Shown here in pieces: positions 6,600 to 13,527 of a DNA stretch of 13,917 bases (position 1 is the first letter of the stretch; the number at the start of each line of letters is the position of its first letter). The stretch lies in NCBI GenBank assembly GCA_017459315.1, contig JAFUDD010000239.1, positions 1 to 13,917 on the forward strand, in the 5' to 3' direction. Made by a program: the position numbers and the translations under genes. The notes under the pieces are model-generated. The model saw only the letters and a program-made list of their open reading frames with translations. It did no database searches and was not told the origin of the DNA. The stretch comes from Clostridia bacterium. Lineage in GTDB: Bacteria; Bacillota_A; Clostridia; Christensenellales; CAG-138.

Positions 6600-8123
6600 T
6601 TGCCGCTGTATCGCGACCGTTTACAGGAAAAATTCAGTGAAGCCTTGAAGGCGGTGCTGCCGATCGTGCTGATCGTGCTGGCGCTGTCCTTTACCGTTGC
6701 GCCGCTGCCGACAAGCATCCTTTTGGCATACATCTTCGGCGCGCTGCTCTTGATCGTCGGCATGATGTTTTTCACGCTCGGCGCGGAGATCGCCATGGAG
6801 CCGATGGGGCAAAAGCTCGGCGGGCGCATCACGCAGACGCGCAAGCTGTGGATCATTCTGCCGCTCGGCTTTCTGCTCGGCGTTTTGATCACCGTAAGCG
6901 AGCCGGATTTACAGGTGCTGGCGAATCAGGTGCTGTCGATCCCAAGCCCGGTTCTGATCTGGTGCGTGGCGGGCGGCGTCGGCCTGTTCCTTGTCATTGC
7001 GCTCTTGCGTATGCTGTTCGGGATTCCGCTGCGGAACATGCTGCTGATCGCCTACGGGCTGACATTCCTTTTGGCGTTCTTTGCCCCGCGCAGCTTCCTC
7101 GCCGTCGCGTTTGACGCGGGCGGCGTCACGACCGGCCCGATGACCGTTCCGTTCATCATGGCGTTCGGCATCGGCATTTCCGCGATCCGTTCCGACCGGC
7201 ACGCGGCGGACGACAGCTTCGGTCTGATCTCGCTCTGCTCGGTCGGCCCGATCCTCGCGGTGCTGCTGCTGTCGCTGATCTTCCGCCCCGAAAGCGCCGA
7301 CTATACGGCGACGATGATCCCGGAGATCGCCCATTCGATCACGCTTGCGCGGCTGTTTACCGAGGCGATGCCGACCTACCTCAAGGAAATCGCGGTCGCG
7401 GTGCTGCCGATTGTCGGCTTCTTCGGTATCTTCCAGATTTTAAGCCTGCATCTGAACGCGAAAACGCTTCTCCGCATCGGCGTCGGCCTCGTATATACCT
7501 ACATCGGCCTTGTACTGTTCTTGCTCGGCGCGAACGTCGGGTTCATGCCCGCCGGCTCCTACCTCGGACAAACGCTTGCCTCGCTGCCGTACCGCTGGGT
7601 CGTGATTCCGGTCGGTATGCTGATCGGCTACTTCATCGTCAAGGCCGAGCCCGCCGTGTATGTATTGATGCGGCAGGTTGAGGAGCTGACAAGCGGCAAG
7701 GTCTCCGGACGGTCGCTGCAGGTCAGCCTGTCCATCGGCGTCGCGGTGTCCATCGGGCTTGCGATGGTGCGCGTGCTGACGGGCATTTCGATCCTGTGGT
7801 TCATTCTGCCCGGCTACGGCCTCGCGCTGCTGCTGTCGTTCGTCGTGCCGAAGCTGTTTACCGCGATTGCGTTTGACTCCGGCGGCGTCGCGTCCGGCCC
7901 GATGACGGCGGCGTTTCTGCTGCCGTTTGCGATGGGCGGCTGTCTTGCCGTCGGCGGCAACGTCGTAACCGACGCGTTCGGCGTGGTGGCGATGGTCGCC
8001 ATGACGCCGCTGATCACGATTCAGCTTCTGGGTCTGGCCGTCCGCTTCAAGCCGCACCGCAAGGCGGCCGCTGTACAGGCTGTGCCGGATGAAAGCCTGT
8101 ATTACGAGATCATTCGGCTGTAA
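6600..8123 (+). CDS. DUF1538 family polytopic membrane protein, two fused repeats
   Basis: The 507-aa protein is mostly hydrophobic helices and is a putative transporter of the inner membrane. It consists of two homologous halves. AFDAGGVTTGPM (170-181) recurs as AFDSGGVASGPM (424-435), 254 residues later. LPLGFLLGVLITVSEPDLQVL in half one matches IPVGMLIGYFIVKAEPAVYVL in half two. These are the hallmark segments of DUF1538 proteins, whose function I do not know to be established. The start is TTG 6600 with AAAGGGGG 9 bases upstream; TTG 6576 is in frame but lacks a site, and ATG 6592 is out of frame. A P-II-like gene follows 9 bp later, suggesting regulation by a P-II partner. The conserved acidic residue after the Phe of each AFD motif, within otherwise membrane-embedded sequence, is a candidate ion or substrate site. 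Confidence 0.9.
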   Translation: MPLYRDRLQEKFSEALKAVLPIVLIVLALSFTVAPLPTSILLAYIFGALLLIVGMMFFTLGAEIAMEPMGQKLGGRITQTRKLWIILPLGFLLGVLITVSEPDLQVLANQVLSIPSPVLIWCVAGGVGLFLVIALLRMLFGIPLRNMLLIAYGLTFLLAFFAPRSFLAVAFDAGGVTTGPMTVPFIMAFGIGISAIRSDRHAADDSFGLISLCSVGPILAVLLLSLIFRPESADYTATMIPEIAHSITLARLFTEAMPTYLKEIAVAVLPIVGFFGIFQILSLHLNAKTLLRIGVGLVYTYIGLVLFLLGANVGFMPAGSYLGQTLASLPYRWVVIPVGMLIGYFIVKAEPAVYVLMRQVEELTSGKVSGRSLQVSLSIGVAVSIGLAMVRVLTGISILWFILPGYGLALLLSFVVPKLFTAIAFDSGGVASGPMTAAFLLPFAMGGCLAVGGNVVTDAFGVVAMVAMTPLITIQLLGLAVRFKPHRKAAAVQAVPDESLYYEIIRL

Positions 8124-8132
8124 GGAGGGCGT

Positions 8133-8840
8133 ATGCTGGATTTACTTGTTACGATTATCGACCGCGACCGGCTGCCTGCGTTTATCAAGCTGTACCGCAA
8201 GGACAACGTAAACGTGCATTTCATCACGCTCGGCCACGGCACGGCGACCGGCGAGGTACTCGGCTACTTCGGCTTGGAACGGTCGGAAAAGGCCGTCTGC
8301 TTTGCGGTCGTCACCAAGGAAACCTGGAAGACCGTCAAGCGCGATCTGGAGCGCACGCTTCGGATCGACATTCCGGGCACGGGCATTGCCTTTACGGTGC
8401 CGCTTTCGAGCATCGGCGGCCCGCGCGAATTGGCGTTTTTAACGGACGGACAGTCCTATCAAAGAGGGGAGGAAAGCACTTTGCAGAACACCATACAGGA
8501 GCTTTTAATCGTGATCGGCAACCAAGGCTATAACGATCAGATCATGGACGCGGCACGCGCCGCAGGCGCCGCAGGCGGCACCGTGATCCACGCGCAGGGC
8601 ACCGGCATGGAGCGCGCCGAGCAGTTCCTCGGCATCTCGCTCGCCTCGGAAAAGGACGTGATCTTTATCGTCACCAAGACCGAGCAGAAGGACGCGATCA
8701 TGCGCTCGATCATGGAGAAGGCCGGCGTGAATACCCGTGCCAAGGCGATCTGCTTCTCTCTGCCCGTCACCGACACCGCAGGGCTGCGGCTCCAGCAGCT
8801 CGATGAAGAAAAGGAAGAAAAGGGCGAAAAGAAGGCCTAA
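8133..8840 (+). CDS. Tandem P-II (GlnB)-like signalling protein
   Basis: The 235-aa cytoplasmic protein contains two P-II/GlnB-like ferredoxin-fold domains, about 1-92 and 122-213. They repeat each other: LLVTIIDRDRL matches LLIVIGNQGYN, LGHGTATGEVLGYFGL (33-48) matches AQGTGMERAEQFLGISL (154-170), and SEKAVCFAVVTKE (51-63) matches SEKDVIFIVTKTE (172-184). IPGTGIAFTVPL (80-91) resembles the nucleotide-binding B-loop/C-terminal strand of P-II proteins. The classical uridylylated T-loop tyrosine context is not seen. The acidic/basic tail (EEKEEKGEKK) is probably disordered. AAGGAGG at 8122-8128 overlaps the stop of the DUF1538 gene, giving tight co-translation. P-II proteins bind ATP/ADP and small effectors and gate membrane proteins, so control of the DUF1538 protein is the natural inference. 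A trimer of single-domain subunits would have to be rearranged here. Confidence 0.85.
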   Translation: MLDLLVTIIDRDRLPAFIKLYRKDNVNVHFITLGHGTATGEVLGYFGLERSEKAVCFAVVTKETWKTVKRDLERTLRIDIPGTGIAFTVPLSSIGGPRELAFLTDGQSYQRGEESTLQNTIQELLIVIGNQGYNDQIMDAARAAGAAGGTVIHAQGTGMERAEQFLGISLASEKDVIFIVTKTEQKDAIMRSIMEKAGVNTRAKAICFSLPVTDTAGLRLQQLDEEKEEKGEKKA

Positions 8841-8862
8841 CGGCAAAGAGGGGTTCGCACTT

Positions 8863-9351
8863 GTGGAGATCAGAAAACTGACGGAAGCAGATTACGATAC
8901 GGCCCTTGCGCTGTATGCGGAACTGGACGAGCTGCATGTGCAGGCGCGGCCGGACTGCTTTGTGCATCGGGACAAAGCGGACATCTATCCCAAGGACGCT
9001 TTTCTTCATAATGTATCCCATCCCGGCTGTTTGCAGCTCGGCGCATTTGAAGACGAACAGCTTGTCGGCTTCGTCAGAGCGTCCCTTTGGGAAGAAAGCG
9101 GCATGGTCAAGGGCGTAAGGACGGTCTGCTTGGATGATATCTATGTTTTGCCGTCCCACCGTCGCAAGGGCGTTGCGACAAAGCTGTTTACAGCGGTTGC
9201 GGAATGGGCCAAGGCGCAGGGCGCTGTTCGTCTGGAGCTGTACACCTGGGATTTCAACAAAACGGCCATTGCCATGTATCAGGCGATGGGAATGACGCCG
9301 CAGCGTTATGTGTTTGAAATGAAGCTGCCAGAAAGCCTTCCGGCAGACTGA
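8863..9351 (+). CDS. GNAT family N-acetyltransferase
   Basis: The 162-aa protein is a complete GNAT domain that transfers acetyl from acetyl-CoA to an amine. The acetyl-CoA pyrophosphate loop is LDDIYVLPSHRRKGVATKLF (90-109), with the R/Q-x-x-G-x-G/A signature as RRKGVA. The second half, LELYTWDFNKTAIAMYQAMG (124-143), is the usual beta-5/alpha-4 region with the Asn and Tyr of the active-site wall. The start is GTG 8863 with GAGGGG 9 bases upstream; a reading from 8737 would overlap the P-II gene by over 100 bases. It lies 22 bases after the P-II gene and before a strong terminator, so it is probably the third gene of that operon. The substrate (small molecule or protein) is not visible. Confidence 0.92.
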   Translation: MEIRKLTEADYDTALALYAELDELHVQARPDCFVHRDKADIYPKDAFLHNVSHPGCLQLGAFEDEQLVGFVRASLWEESGMVKGVRTVCLDDIYVLPSHRRKGVATKLFTAVAEWAKAQGAVRLELYTWDFNKTAIAMYQAMGMTPQRYVFEMKLPESLPAD

Positions 9352-9383
9352 GAATCATGCGCATTAGATTTTCAAAAAGAGAC

Positions 9384-9419
9384 AAATTCGGCGTGCCTGC
9401 AAGGGGGCACGCCGAATTT
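9384..9419. terminator. Bidirectional intrinsic terminator between convergent operons
   Basis: AAATTCGGCGTGCC (9384-9397) and GGCACGCCGAATTT (9406-9419) are perfect 14-bp reverse complements around an 8-nt loop. The stem begins with AAA and ends with TTT, so it can work on both strands. It sits 32 bases after the GNAT stop codon and 8 bases before the stop of the metallophosphoesterase gene. Confidence 0.93.
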
Positions 9420-9427
9420 CTATTCTG

Positions 9428-10135
9428 TTATTTCTCCGTCTCCCCGATCAGCTTCGGGGTAAACCGCAGCGCGTCGGCGGCAACAAGGTGGTAGGTCGTG
9501 CCGTTGTATTCGCCTTGGAACGCGGCGGCGTGCGCCTTGGGGCCGTGGAGATGGCCGTAAACGACGGTCTTGATGCTGTACGGCTCGAACATTGCGACAA
9601 ACTCGCTCGGGTTGCCGCCCTCGCCGAACGGGGGATAATGCAGCATGACGATATGCGCGGTATCGGGAGACAGCGCGTTCAGTGACAGGGCAAGGCGGAG
9701 CTTTTCGCGCTCATACAGCTTGCGGTCGGCGCTCTCCTTGAAGCCCGTGCTTTCGGGAACCGTCCAGCCGCGCGTGCCCGCGATCTCGACATTGTGAAAG
9801 CGGAACGTGTCGTTTTGCAGGGCGTACATCCCTTTTGGCAGCATGGCGCGCACCTTGGTGATGCTCGACCACCAGAAATCGTGATTGCCGCGCAGCAGCA
9901 GCTTGGTTCCGGGCAGCGCGCCCAAAAATGCCAAATCGGCCTCGGCGTCGCTCAGGTACATCGCCCACGAAATATCGCCGGGAATAAGGACGAGATCGTC
10001 CTGGGTCACGATGTCCCACCACGCAGCCGCCAGCCGGTTTGCATGATCCGCCCAATGTGCGCCGAATACATCCATCGCCTTGTCCGGCACGGCGTGACTC
10101 AGGTGTGTATCCGCGATCGCATAGATCTTGGGCAT
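9428..10135 (-). CDS. Calcineurin-like metallophosphoesterase
   Basis: The 235-aa protein has the full two-metal phosphoesterase set in order: ADTHLS (Asp9, His11), PGDISW (Asp54), RGNHDFWW (Asn84, His85), MLHYPPF (His166) and YGHLHG (His195, His197). It is soluble, with no signal peptide or membrane helix, so it should act in the cytoplasm. The substrate is not visible; the family includes nucleotide, protein and phospholipid phosphoesterases. The start ATG at 10135 gives the usual family N-terminus (PKIYAIADTHL), although only a weak purine-rich site precedes it (AAAGCGAGAAAA). It is the last gene of the minus-strand block engB, zinc ribbon, phosphoesterase; 51 bases holding a 6-bp hairpin (10160-10175) separate it from the zinc-ribbon gene. 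Confidence 0.94.
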   Translation of the reverse strand: MPKIYAIADTHLSHAVPDKAMDVFGAHWADHANRLAAAWWDIVTQDDLVLIPGDISWAMYLSDAEADLAFLGALPGTKLLLRGNHDFWWSSITKVRAMLPKGMYALQNDTFRFHNVEIAGTRGWTVPESTGFKESADRKLYEREKLRLALSLNALSPDTAHIVMLHYPPFGEGGNPSEFVAMFEPYSIKTVVYGHLHGPKAHAAAFQGEYNGTTYHLVAADALRFTPKLIGETEK

Positions 10136-10186
10136 AGGTTTTCTCGCTTTCTGTACGTTGCCGGGAGATCCCGGCTCTATTGCCGC

Positions 10187-10495
10187 TTACTCGTCGGAAT
10201 CGTCGTCCTCGTCGGAGAAATCCTCCTCGATGGGATCGTCGGCTTCGTCGGCGCGGACCTTATCGGCATACAGCTCCAGATCGGCCTGCCGCTTCTGCTC
10301 GCGCAGGCACTCCTCGCACAGCGACTTGCCGCGCACCGCGGGGCGCTCGCCGCACTCGGAGCACATGATCACCTCGTCCTCCGTCTCGACGATCTTTTTC
10401 CCCTTCTTATCCATTTCGGCGGCGCAAACGCGGCAGATCGTTTCGTTGCCGCGCAGATAGTTCAATTCACACTTCGGGCATTTCCGTAAAGCCAT
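10187..10495 (-). CDS. Small acidic protein with two paired CxxC zinc-ribbon modules
   Basis: The 102-aa protein carries four CxxC knuckles in two similar pairs: Cys6/9 with Cys21/24, and Cys45/48 with Cys60/63. The spacing between knuckles is the same in both pairs (11 residues), so two structural zinc ribbons are expected. The tail (about 82-102) is nearly all Asp/Glu/Ser and probably disordered. I do not recognise the family by name and no catalytic residues are visible. A role as an RNA, ribosome or protein adaptor is plausible from its position after engB but is inference. The start is ATG 10495 with AGAGG 7 bases upstream; a longer reading from 10561 would add 22 unrelated residues and reach the engB stop. 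Confidence 0.85.
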   Translation of the reverse strand: MALRKCPKCELNYLRGNETICRVCAAEMDKKGKKIVETEDEVIMCSECGERPAVRGKSLCEECLREQKRQADLELYADKVRADEADDPIEEDFSDEDDDSDE

Positions 10496-10564
10496 AGCAT
10501 ACCTCTTTTGTTCCGTTGTTTCATCACGACATAGTATGCAAAGAACATGGCCATCTGTCAAGCC

Positions 10565-11203
10565 CTAATTTGCAGGTTTTTCTTCCTTTTCTTCAAAAAG
10601 ACCCGCTTCGGCGTCCGAAACCAGCTGCCCGAGCCGTTTTAACAGCTCCTCCTTCCCCTCGCCGGTCTCGCTCGAAAACGGGATCGCATACGGCGGCGCG
10701 CCGAGCGCCTTGGCATTTGCGTTCGCCATCATGCGGCGCTGCGATCTGGTGAGCTTGTCGGCCTTGGTTGCGATCAGCGTATAGGGGATATTGTAGTACA
10801 CCAGATATTGAAACATCTGCCGGTCGAGCGCGGTCGGCGCGTGGCGAATATCAATCAGCATCAGCAGGTGATTCACCCTGCCGGATTTCAGATATCCCTC
10901 CATCAGCTCGCCCCATTTTTCCTGCTCGGTCTTGGACGCCTTGGCATAGCCGTAGCCGGGCAGATCGACAAGATAAAACTGCCCGCGGTTGATCGAAAAG
11001 AAGTTGATAAGCCTCGTTTTGCCGGGCTGCGACGAGGTTCGCGCGAGCTTGCCGTTACCGGTCAGACAGTTAATGAGGCTCGATTTGCCCACGTTGCTCT
11101 TGCCGACAATCGCAATCTCCATCGGAAACGCGTCCGGATAGCGTTGTCCCAAAGCGACGCTTGTGACAAATTCGGCCTGTTTGATTCTGTATTCCTGTTC
11201 CAT
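10565..11203 (-). CDS. engB: Ribosome biogenesis GTPase EngB (YihA/YsxC)
   Basis: The 212-aa protein is a TrmE-Era-EngA-EngB-type GTPase that binds late large-subunit ribosome precursors. The GTPase motifs are G1 GKSNVGKS (34-41), G2 with PGKTRLINFF (Thr63), G3 DLPG (80-83), G4 TKAD (146-149) and G5 SSE (177-179). DLPGYGYAKASKTEQEKWG and DIRHAPTALDRQM are characteristic of EngB. Start ATG 11203 places G1 at the position seen in E. coli YihA. There is little ribosome binding site before it (GGTGGT directly abutting), and a -10 element ends only 6 bases upstream, so the mRNA may be leaderless. An in-frame ATG at 11251 has a GAAGG 4 bases upstream and would add 16 residues including CEFC; it is a real alternative. 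The zinc-ribbon and phosphoesterase genes follow on the same strand. Confidence 0.95.
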   Translation of the reverse strand: MEQEYRIKQAEFVTSVALGQRYPDAFPMEIAIVGKSNVGKSSLINCLTGNGKLARTSSQPGKTRLINFFSINRGQFYLVDLPGYGYAKASKTEQEKWGELMEGYLKSGRVNHLLMLIDIRHAPTALDRQMFQYLVYYNIPYTLIATKADKLTRSQRRMMANANAKALGAPPYAIPFSSETGEGKEELLKRLGQLVSDAEAGLFEEKEEKPAN

Positions 11204-11209
11204 ACCACC

Positions 11210-11238
11210 AGTATAGCGGCAAAATTCACATTTCGCAA
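11210..11238 (-). promoter_or_regulatory. Putative engB promoter, possibly leaderless
   Basis: On the minus strand TTGCGA (11238-11233), a 17-base spacer and TATACT (11215-11210) match sigma-A elements at 9 of 12 positions. Only six bases separate TATACT from the ATG at 11203, so transcription would begin at or next to the start codon. Confidence 0.45.
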
Positions 11239-11279
11239 TATGATTGTTCATAAAACCTTCAAACAAACAGCGGCCCGAG

Positions 11280-11298
11280 ATGGTACAATTATGGTACA
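11280..11298 (+). promoter_or_regulatory. mreB promoter -10 with tandem ATGGTACA repeats
   Basis: TACAAT (11284-11289) preceded by TGG forms an extended -10 (5/6 to TATAAT). ATGGTACA occurs at 11280-11287 and again at 11291-11298, an 11-bp period that puts both copies on the same face of the helix, over the -10 and the predicted start near 11296. No good -35 is seen. The repeat could be an operator; it could also be chance. Confidence 0.45.
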
Positions 11299-11345
11299 CG
11301 TAAAACATGGCGGTTTCTACCCGTCTTGGAAAGGATTGTTTCTCC

Positions 11346-12383
11346 ATGGGACTTTTTCACTCCCCCGATATCGGGCTTGACCTCGGCACCAGCAATATCC
11401 TTGCGTACATTCGCGGCAAGGGCATCGTTCTGCGCGAGCCGTGCTTTGCGGCCATTGAGCGCGGCACAGGCAAGCTGGTTGCCATCGGGCAGGAGGCAAA
11501 GGACATGGTCGGCCGCGCGCCGGACAATCTGATGCTGATTCGTCCGATGCAGGACGGCGTGATCGCCAACTTCGACGCGACCGAGCGCATGCTTACGCTG
11601 TTTTTCAACCGCATCGTCGGCAGCCGTCTGTTCTTCAAGCCGCGCGCCGTCGTCGCCGTCCCGTCGATGGCGACTGAGGTGGAAAAGCGTGCTGTCATTG
11701 AAACGACCGAGGGCGCGGGCGCGCGGTATACGTTCCTTGTCGAGGAGCCCGTGGCGGCGGCCATCGGCGCGGGCATTGACATCACCGAGCCGAAGGGCAA
11801 TATCGTCGTGGACATCGGCGCCGGCACCTGCGATATGGTCGTGACCTCGATGGGCAATGCGGTGATCCACAATTCGCTCCGCATCGGCGGCGACGCGTTC
11901 GACGCGGCCATCGTTCGCTATATGAAGCGGCAGCACGGCGTTGTGATCGGCCAGAACGCGGCGGAGGCGCTGAAGATCCAGTACGCCTCGGCCTATCCGC
12001 GCAAGGATGAGCTGAAAATGGATGTGCGCGGCCGTTCCTTGGGCGGCGGCCTGCCCGTGGCGCTGGAGCTCGGCTCGAACGAGCTGACCTACGCGCTTTC
12101 GGAGCCGCTGCACAACATCACCGAGGCGCTCAAGGACACGTTTGAACAAACCCCGCCCGAGCTGGCGGGCGACATTGCGACCCGAGGGATCTGCCTGACC
12201 GGCGGCGGGGCGCAGCTGTACGGGCTCGATCAATACATTGCCGAGCAGACCGGCGTACCGTGCTTCGTCGCGGAAGACCCGGTGGCGTGTGTGGCTATCG
12301 GGTGCGGCAAGGTACTGGAGGAGCCGAAGAAGTACGAGGGGGTTTTGTACGACTATCGGCGCGGAGACTATTACGAGGACTGA
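11346..12383 (+). CDS. mreB: MreB-family rod-shape actin homologue
   Basis: The 345-aa protein has the actin/Hsp70 ATPase fold of bacterial MreB/Mbl, which forms membrane-bound filaments that direct cell-wall elongation. The ATP-site motifs are phosphate-1 DIGLDLGTSN (8-17), connect-1 EEPVAAAIGAG (133-143), phosphate-2 DIGAGTCD (156-163) and adenosine LTGGGA (284-289). The short hydrophobic N-terminus (MGLF) fits the membrane-binding start of MreB. Phosphate-2 differs from the usual DIGGGTT: Ala replaces the second Gly and Cys the second Thr. Start ATG 11346 has AAAGGA upstream; a start at 11307 would add 13 residues without a site. No mreC or mreD follows; a WYL regulator does, 14 bp later. 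In species with several MreB paralogues this could be the Mbl or MreBH type. Confidence 0.9.
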   Translation: MGLFHSPDIGLDLGTSNILAYIRGKGIVLREPCFAAIERGTGKLVAIGQEAKDMVGRAPDNLMLIRPMQDGVIANFDATERMLTLFFNRIVGSRLFFKPRAVVAVPSMATEVEKRAVIETTEGAGARYTFLVEEPVAAAIGAGIDITEPKGNIVVDIGAGTCDMVVTSMGNAVIHNSLRIGGDAFDAAIVRYMKRQHGVVIGQNAAEALKIQYASAYPRKDELKMDVRGRSLGGGLPVALELGSNELTYALSEPLHNITEALKDTFEQTPPELAGDIATRGICLTGGGAQLYGLDQYIAEQTGVPCFVAEDPVACVAIGCGKVLEEPKKYEGVLYDYRRGDYYED

Positions 12384-12397
12384 CCGGCGAGGGGCTT

Positions 12398-13360
12398 ATG
12401 ACGGAGACAAAGGGGAAAAAAGCATTATCGCTCTGCATTCTGCGGGTACTGGAGCAGCACGCGTCCGAGCGTGATCCGCTCTCTACGCGCCGCATTATCG
12501 ACTACCTGAAGGACGACTTCGGGATGATCGCGGAGCGCAAGGCCGTCGGGCGCAACCTGATCCTGCTGGCCGAGATGGGGTTCGGCCTGTCCACCTATCA
12601 CGACAACGGCAAGGGCTATTATCTGACCAAGGCGGCGGATCCGACCTCGTTCGATCCGGTGCTGTATGACGCGCTGCTGCGCGCGCCGATCACCGAGGAG
12701 GGACAAAAGCGCATCCGTCTTATGCAGCCGGACGTGCCGATCCATGCGATCCCCGAAACGCCGCGCGCGCTGCGGGCCGAGGTGTTTGCCGCGCTCGAAA
12801 CGCTGAAAGACGCGATTGCCGAGGGGAAGCAGGTGCAGTTTCTGTATCACACCGCGCAGGCCGAGGACGTGATGACCGCCGCGCCGGACGCAACGTATGC
12901 GATCTCGCCGTATGCGCTGTTCCTTGCGGACGAGCGGTATTATGTGCTGGCGTCGGTCACGGGGTATGGTCGGCTGCTGCATTTTCGCTGCGACTATATG
13001 CGGAATATCGTGATTTTAGACGCCCCGATCCGCGACTGGCACGACCTGCCCGAGTGTAAAAACGGGCTCGACGTGGTCGGCTACGTGAACCGCGCGATCT
13101 ACCGGCAGGACGGCCCGGAGCCGTATACGCTGCTGTGCGCGGGTCTGCTTGTGGACGCGCTGATCGACGCGTTCGGCGTATCGGTACGGCTGTTCCCGGA
13201 GGGGGACAATATTCGTGCCGAGGTGCGCGCCCCTTGGTCGTCGGTACGGCGGTTCTTGCTGAATCATCTTTCGCAGGTCACGCTTTTGGCGCCCGAAGCG
13301 CGGCAGCGGCAGATGCGGGACGAGCTCTCGGCGGCGCTGTCGATCTATCCGGCGCGGTAA
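12398..13360 (+). CDS. WYL-domain transcriptional regulator with N-terminal winged HTH
   Basis: The 320-aa protein begins with a winged helix-turn-helix (about 8-78: ILRVLEQHASERDPLSTRRI, ending in the wing GKGYYL). A WYL domain follows (about 130-210), with the family pattern VQFLYHTA, YAISPYALFLADERYYVLAS and LHFRCDYMRNI; the WYL triplet itself is YYV here. The remaining C-terminal segment matches the usual WCX extension. WYL domains bind nucleic acid or nucleotide-type ligands and control DNA binding in many regulators, including some of phage defence and DNA damage. The start is ATG 12398 with GAGGGG nearby. It sits 14 bases after mreB, so the two are co-transcribed, which is an unusual pairing. 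Nothing shows which genes it controls. Confidence 0.9.
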   Translation: MTETKGKKALSLCILRVLEQHASERDPLSTRRIIDYLKDDFGMIAERKAVGRNLILLAEMGFGLSTYHDNGKGYYLTKAADPTSFDPVLYDALLRAPITEEGQKRIRLMQPDVPIHAIPETPRALRAEVFAALETLKDAIAEGKQVQFLYHTAQAEDVMTAAPDATYAISPYALFLADERYYVLASVTGYGRLLHFRCDYMRNIVILDAPIRDWHDLPECKNGLDVVGYVNRAIYRQDGPEPYTLLCAGLLVDALIDAFGVSVRLFPEGDNIRAEVRAPWSSVRRFLLNHLSQVTLLAPEARQRQMRDELSAALSIYPAR

Positions 13361-13410
13361 GCGAGCCGGAAAAATCCGGCAATCCGCGCGAAAAGCGGCA
13401 AGGATTGGCA

Positions 13411-13429
13411 GAATTGTTCACAGCAATTC
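13411..13429 (+). promoter_or_regulatory. Inverted repeat upstream of the right-edge gene
   Basis: GAATTG (13411-13416) and CAATTC (13424-13429) are perfect reverse complements around TTCACAG. The repeat lies 25-43 bases before the -10 at 13454, in the region where a repressor or activator commonly binds. It is an operator candidate only. Confidence 0.3.
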
Positions 13430-13453
13430 CGAACGGAGTTTACATTTCTTTCG

Positions 13454-13459
13454 TATAAT
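13454..13459 (+). promoter_or_regulatory. -10 element of the right-edge gene
   Basis: A perfect TATAAT lies 68 bases before the start codon at 13528, in a locally AT-rich stretch. No good -35 is found at 16-18 bases, so the promoter may need an activator. The rest of 13361-13527 shows only a weak hairpin (13365-13380). Confidence 0.5.
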
Positions 13460-13527
13460 GGAAGGCAGCCGAAGGGGAAAATCGGGGCGGCAGCACGGCG
13501 CATATGCGCCGCAAAGGAGTTTATCAC

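Noticed and set aside
8737..8862. Long N-terminal extension of the GNAT protein
   Set aside because: It would overlap the P-II coding region in another frame; GTG 8863 has its own ribosome binding site and matches the usual GNAT start.
10160..10175. Hairpin GCCGGG-AGAT-CCCGGC between the zinc-ribbon and phosphoesterase genes
   Set aside because: It has no T run on either strand; it may be an mRNA processing or stability element but cannot be called a terminator.
11289..12233. 314-codon open frame on the minus strand
   Set aside because: Antisense shadow of mreB; it covers the core motifs of a clear MreB protein.
13365..13380. Hairpin GCCGGA-AAAA-TCCGGC after the WYL gene as terminator
   Set aside because: The stem is only 6 bp and no T run follows, so it is not called as a terminator.
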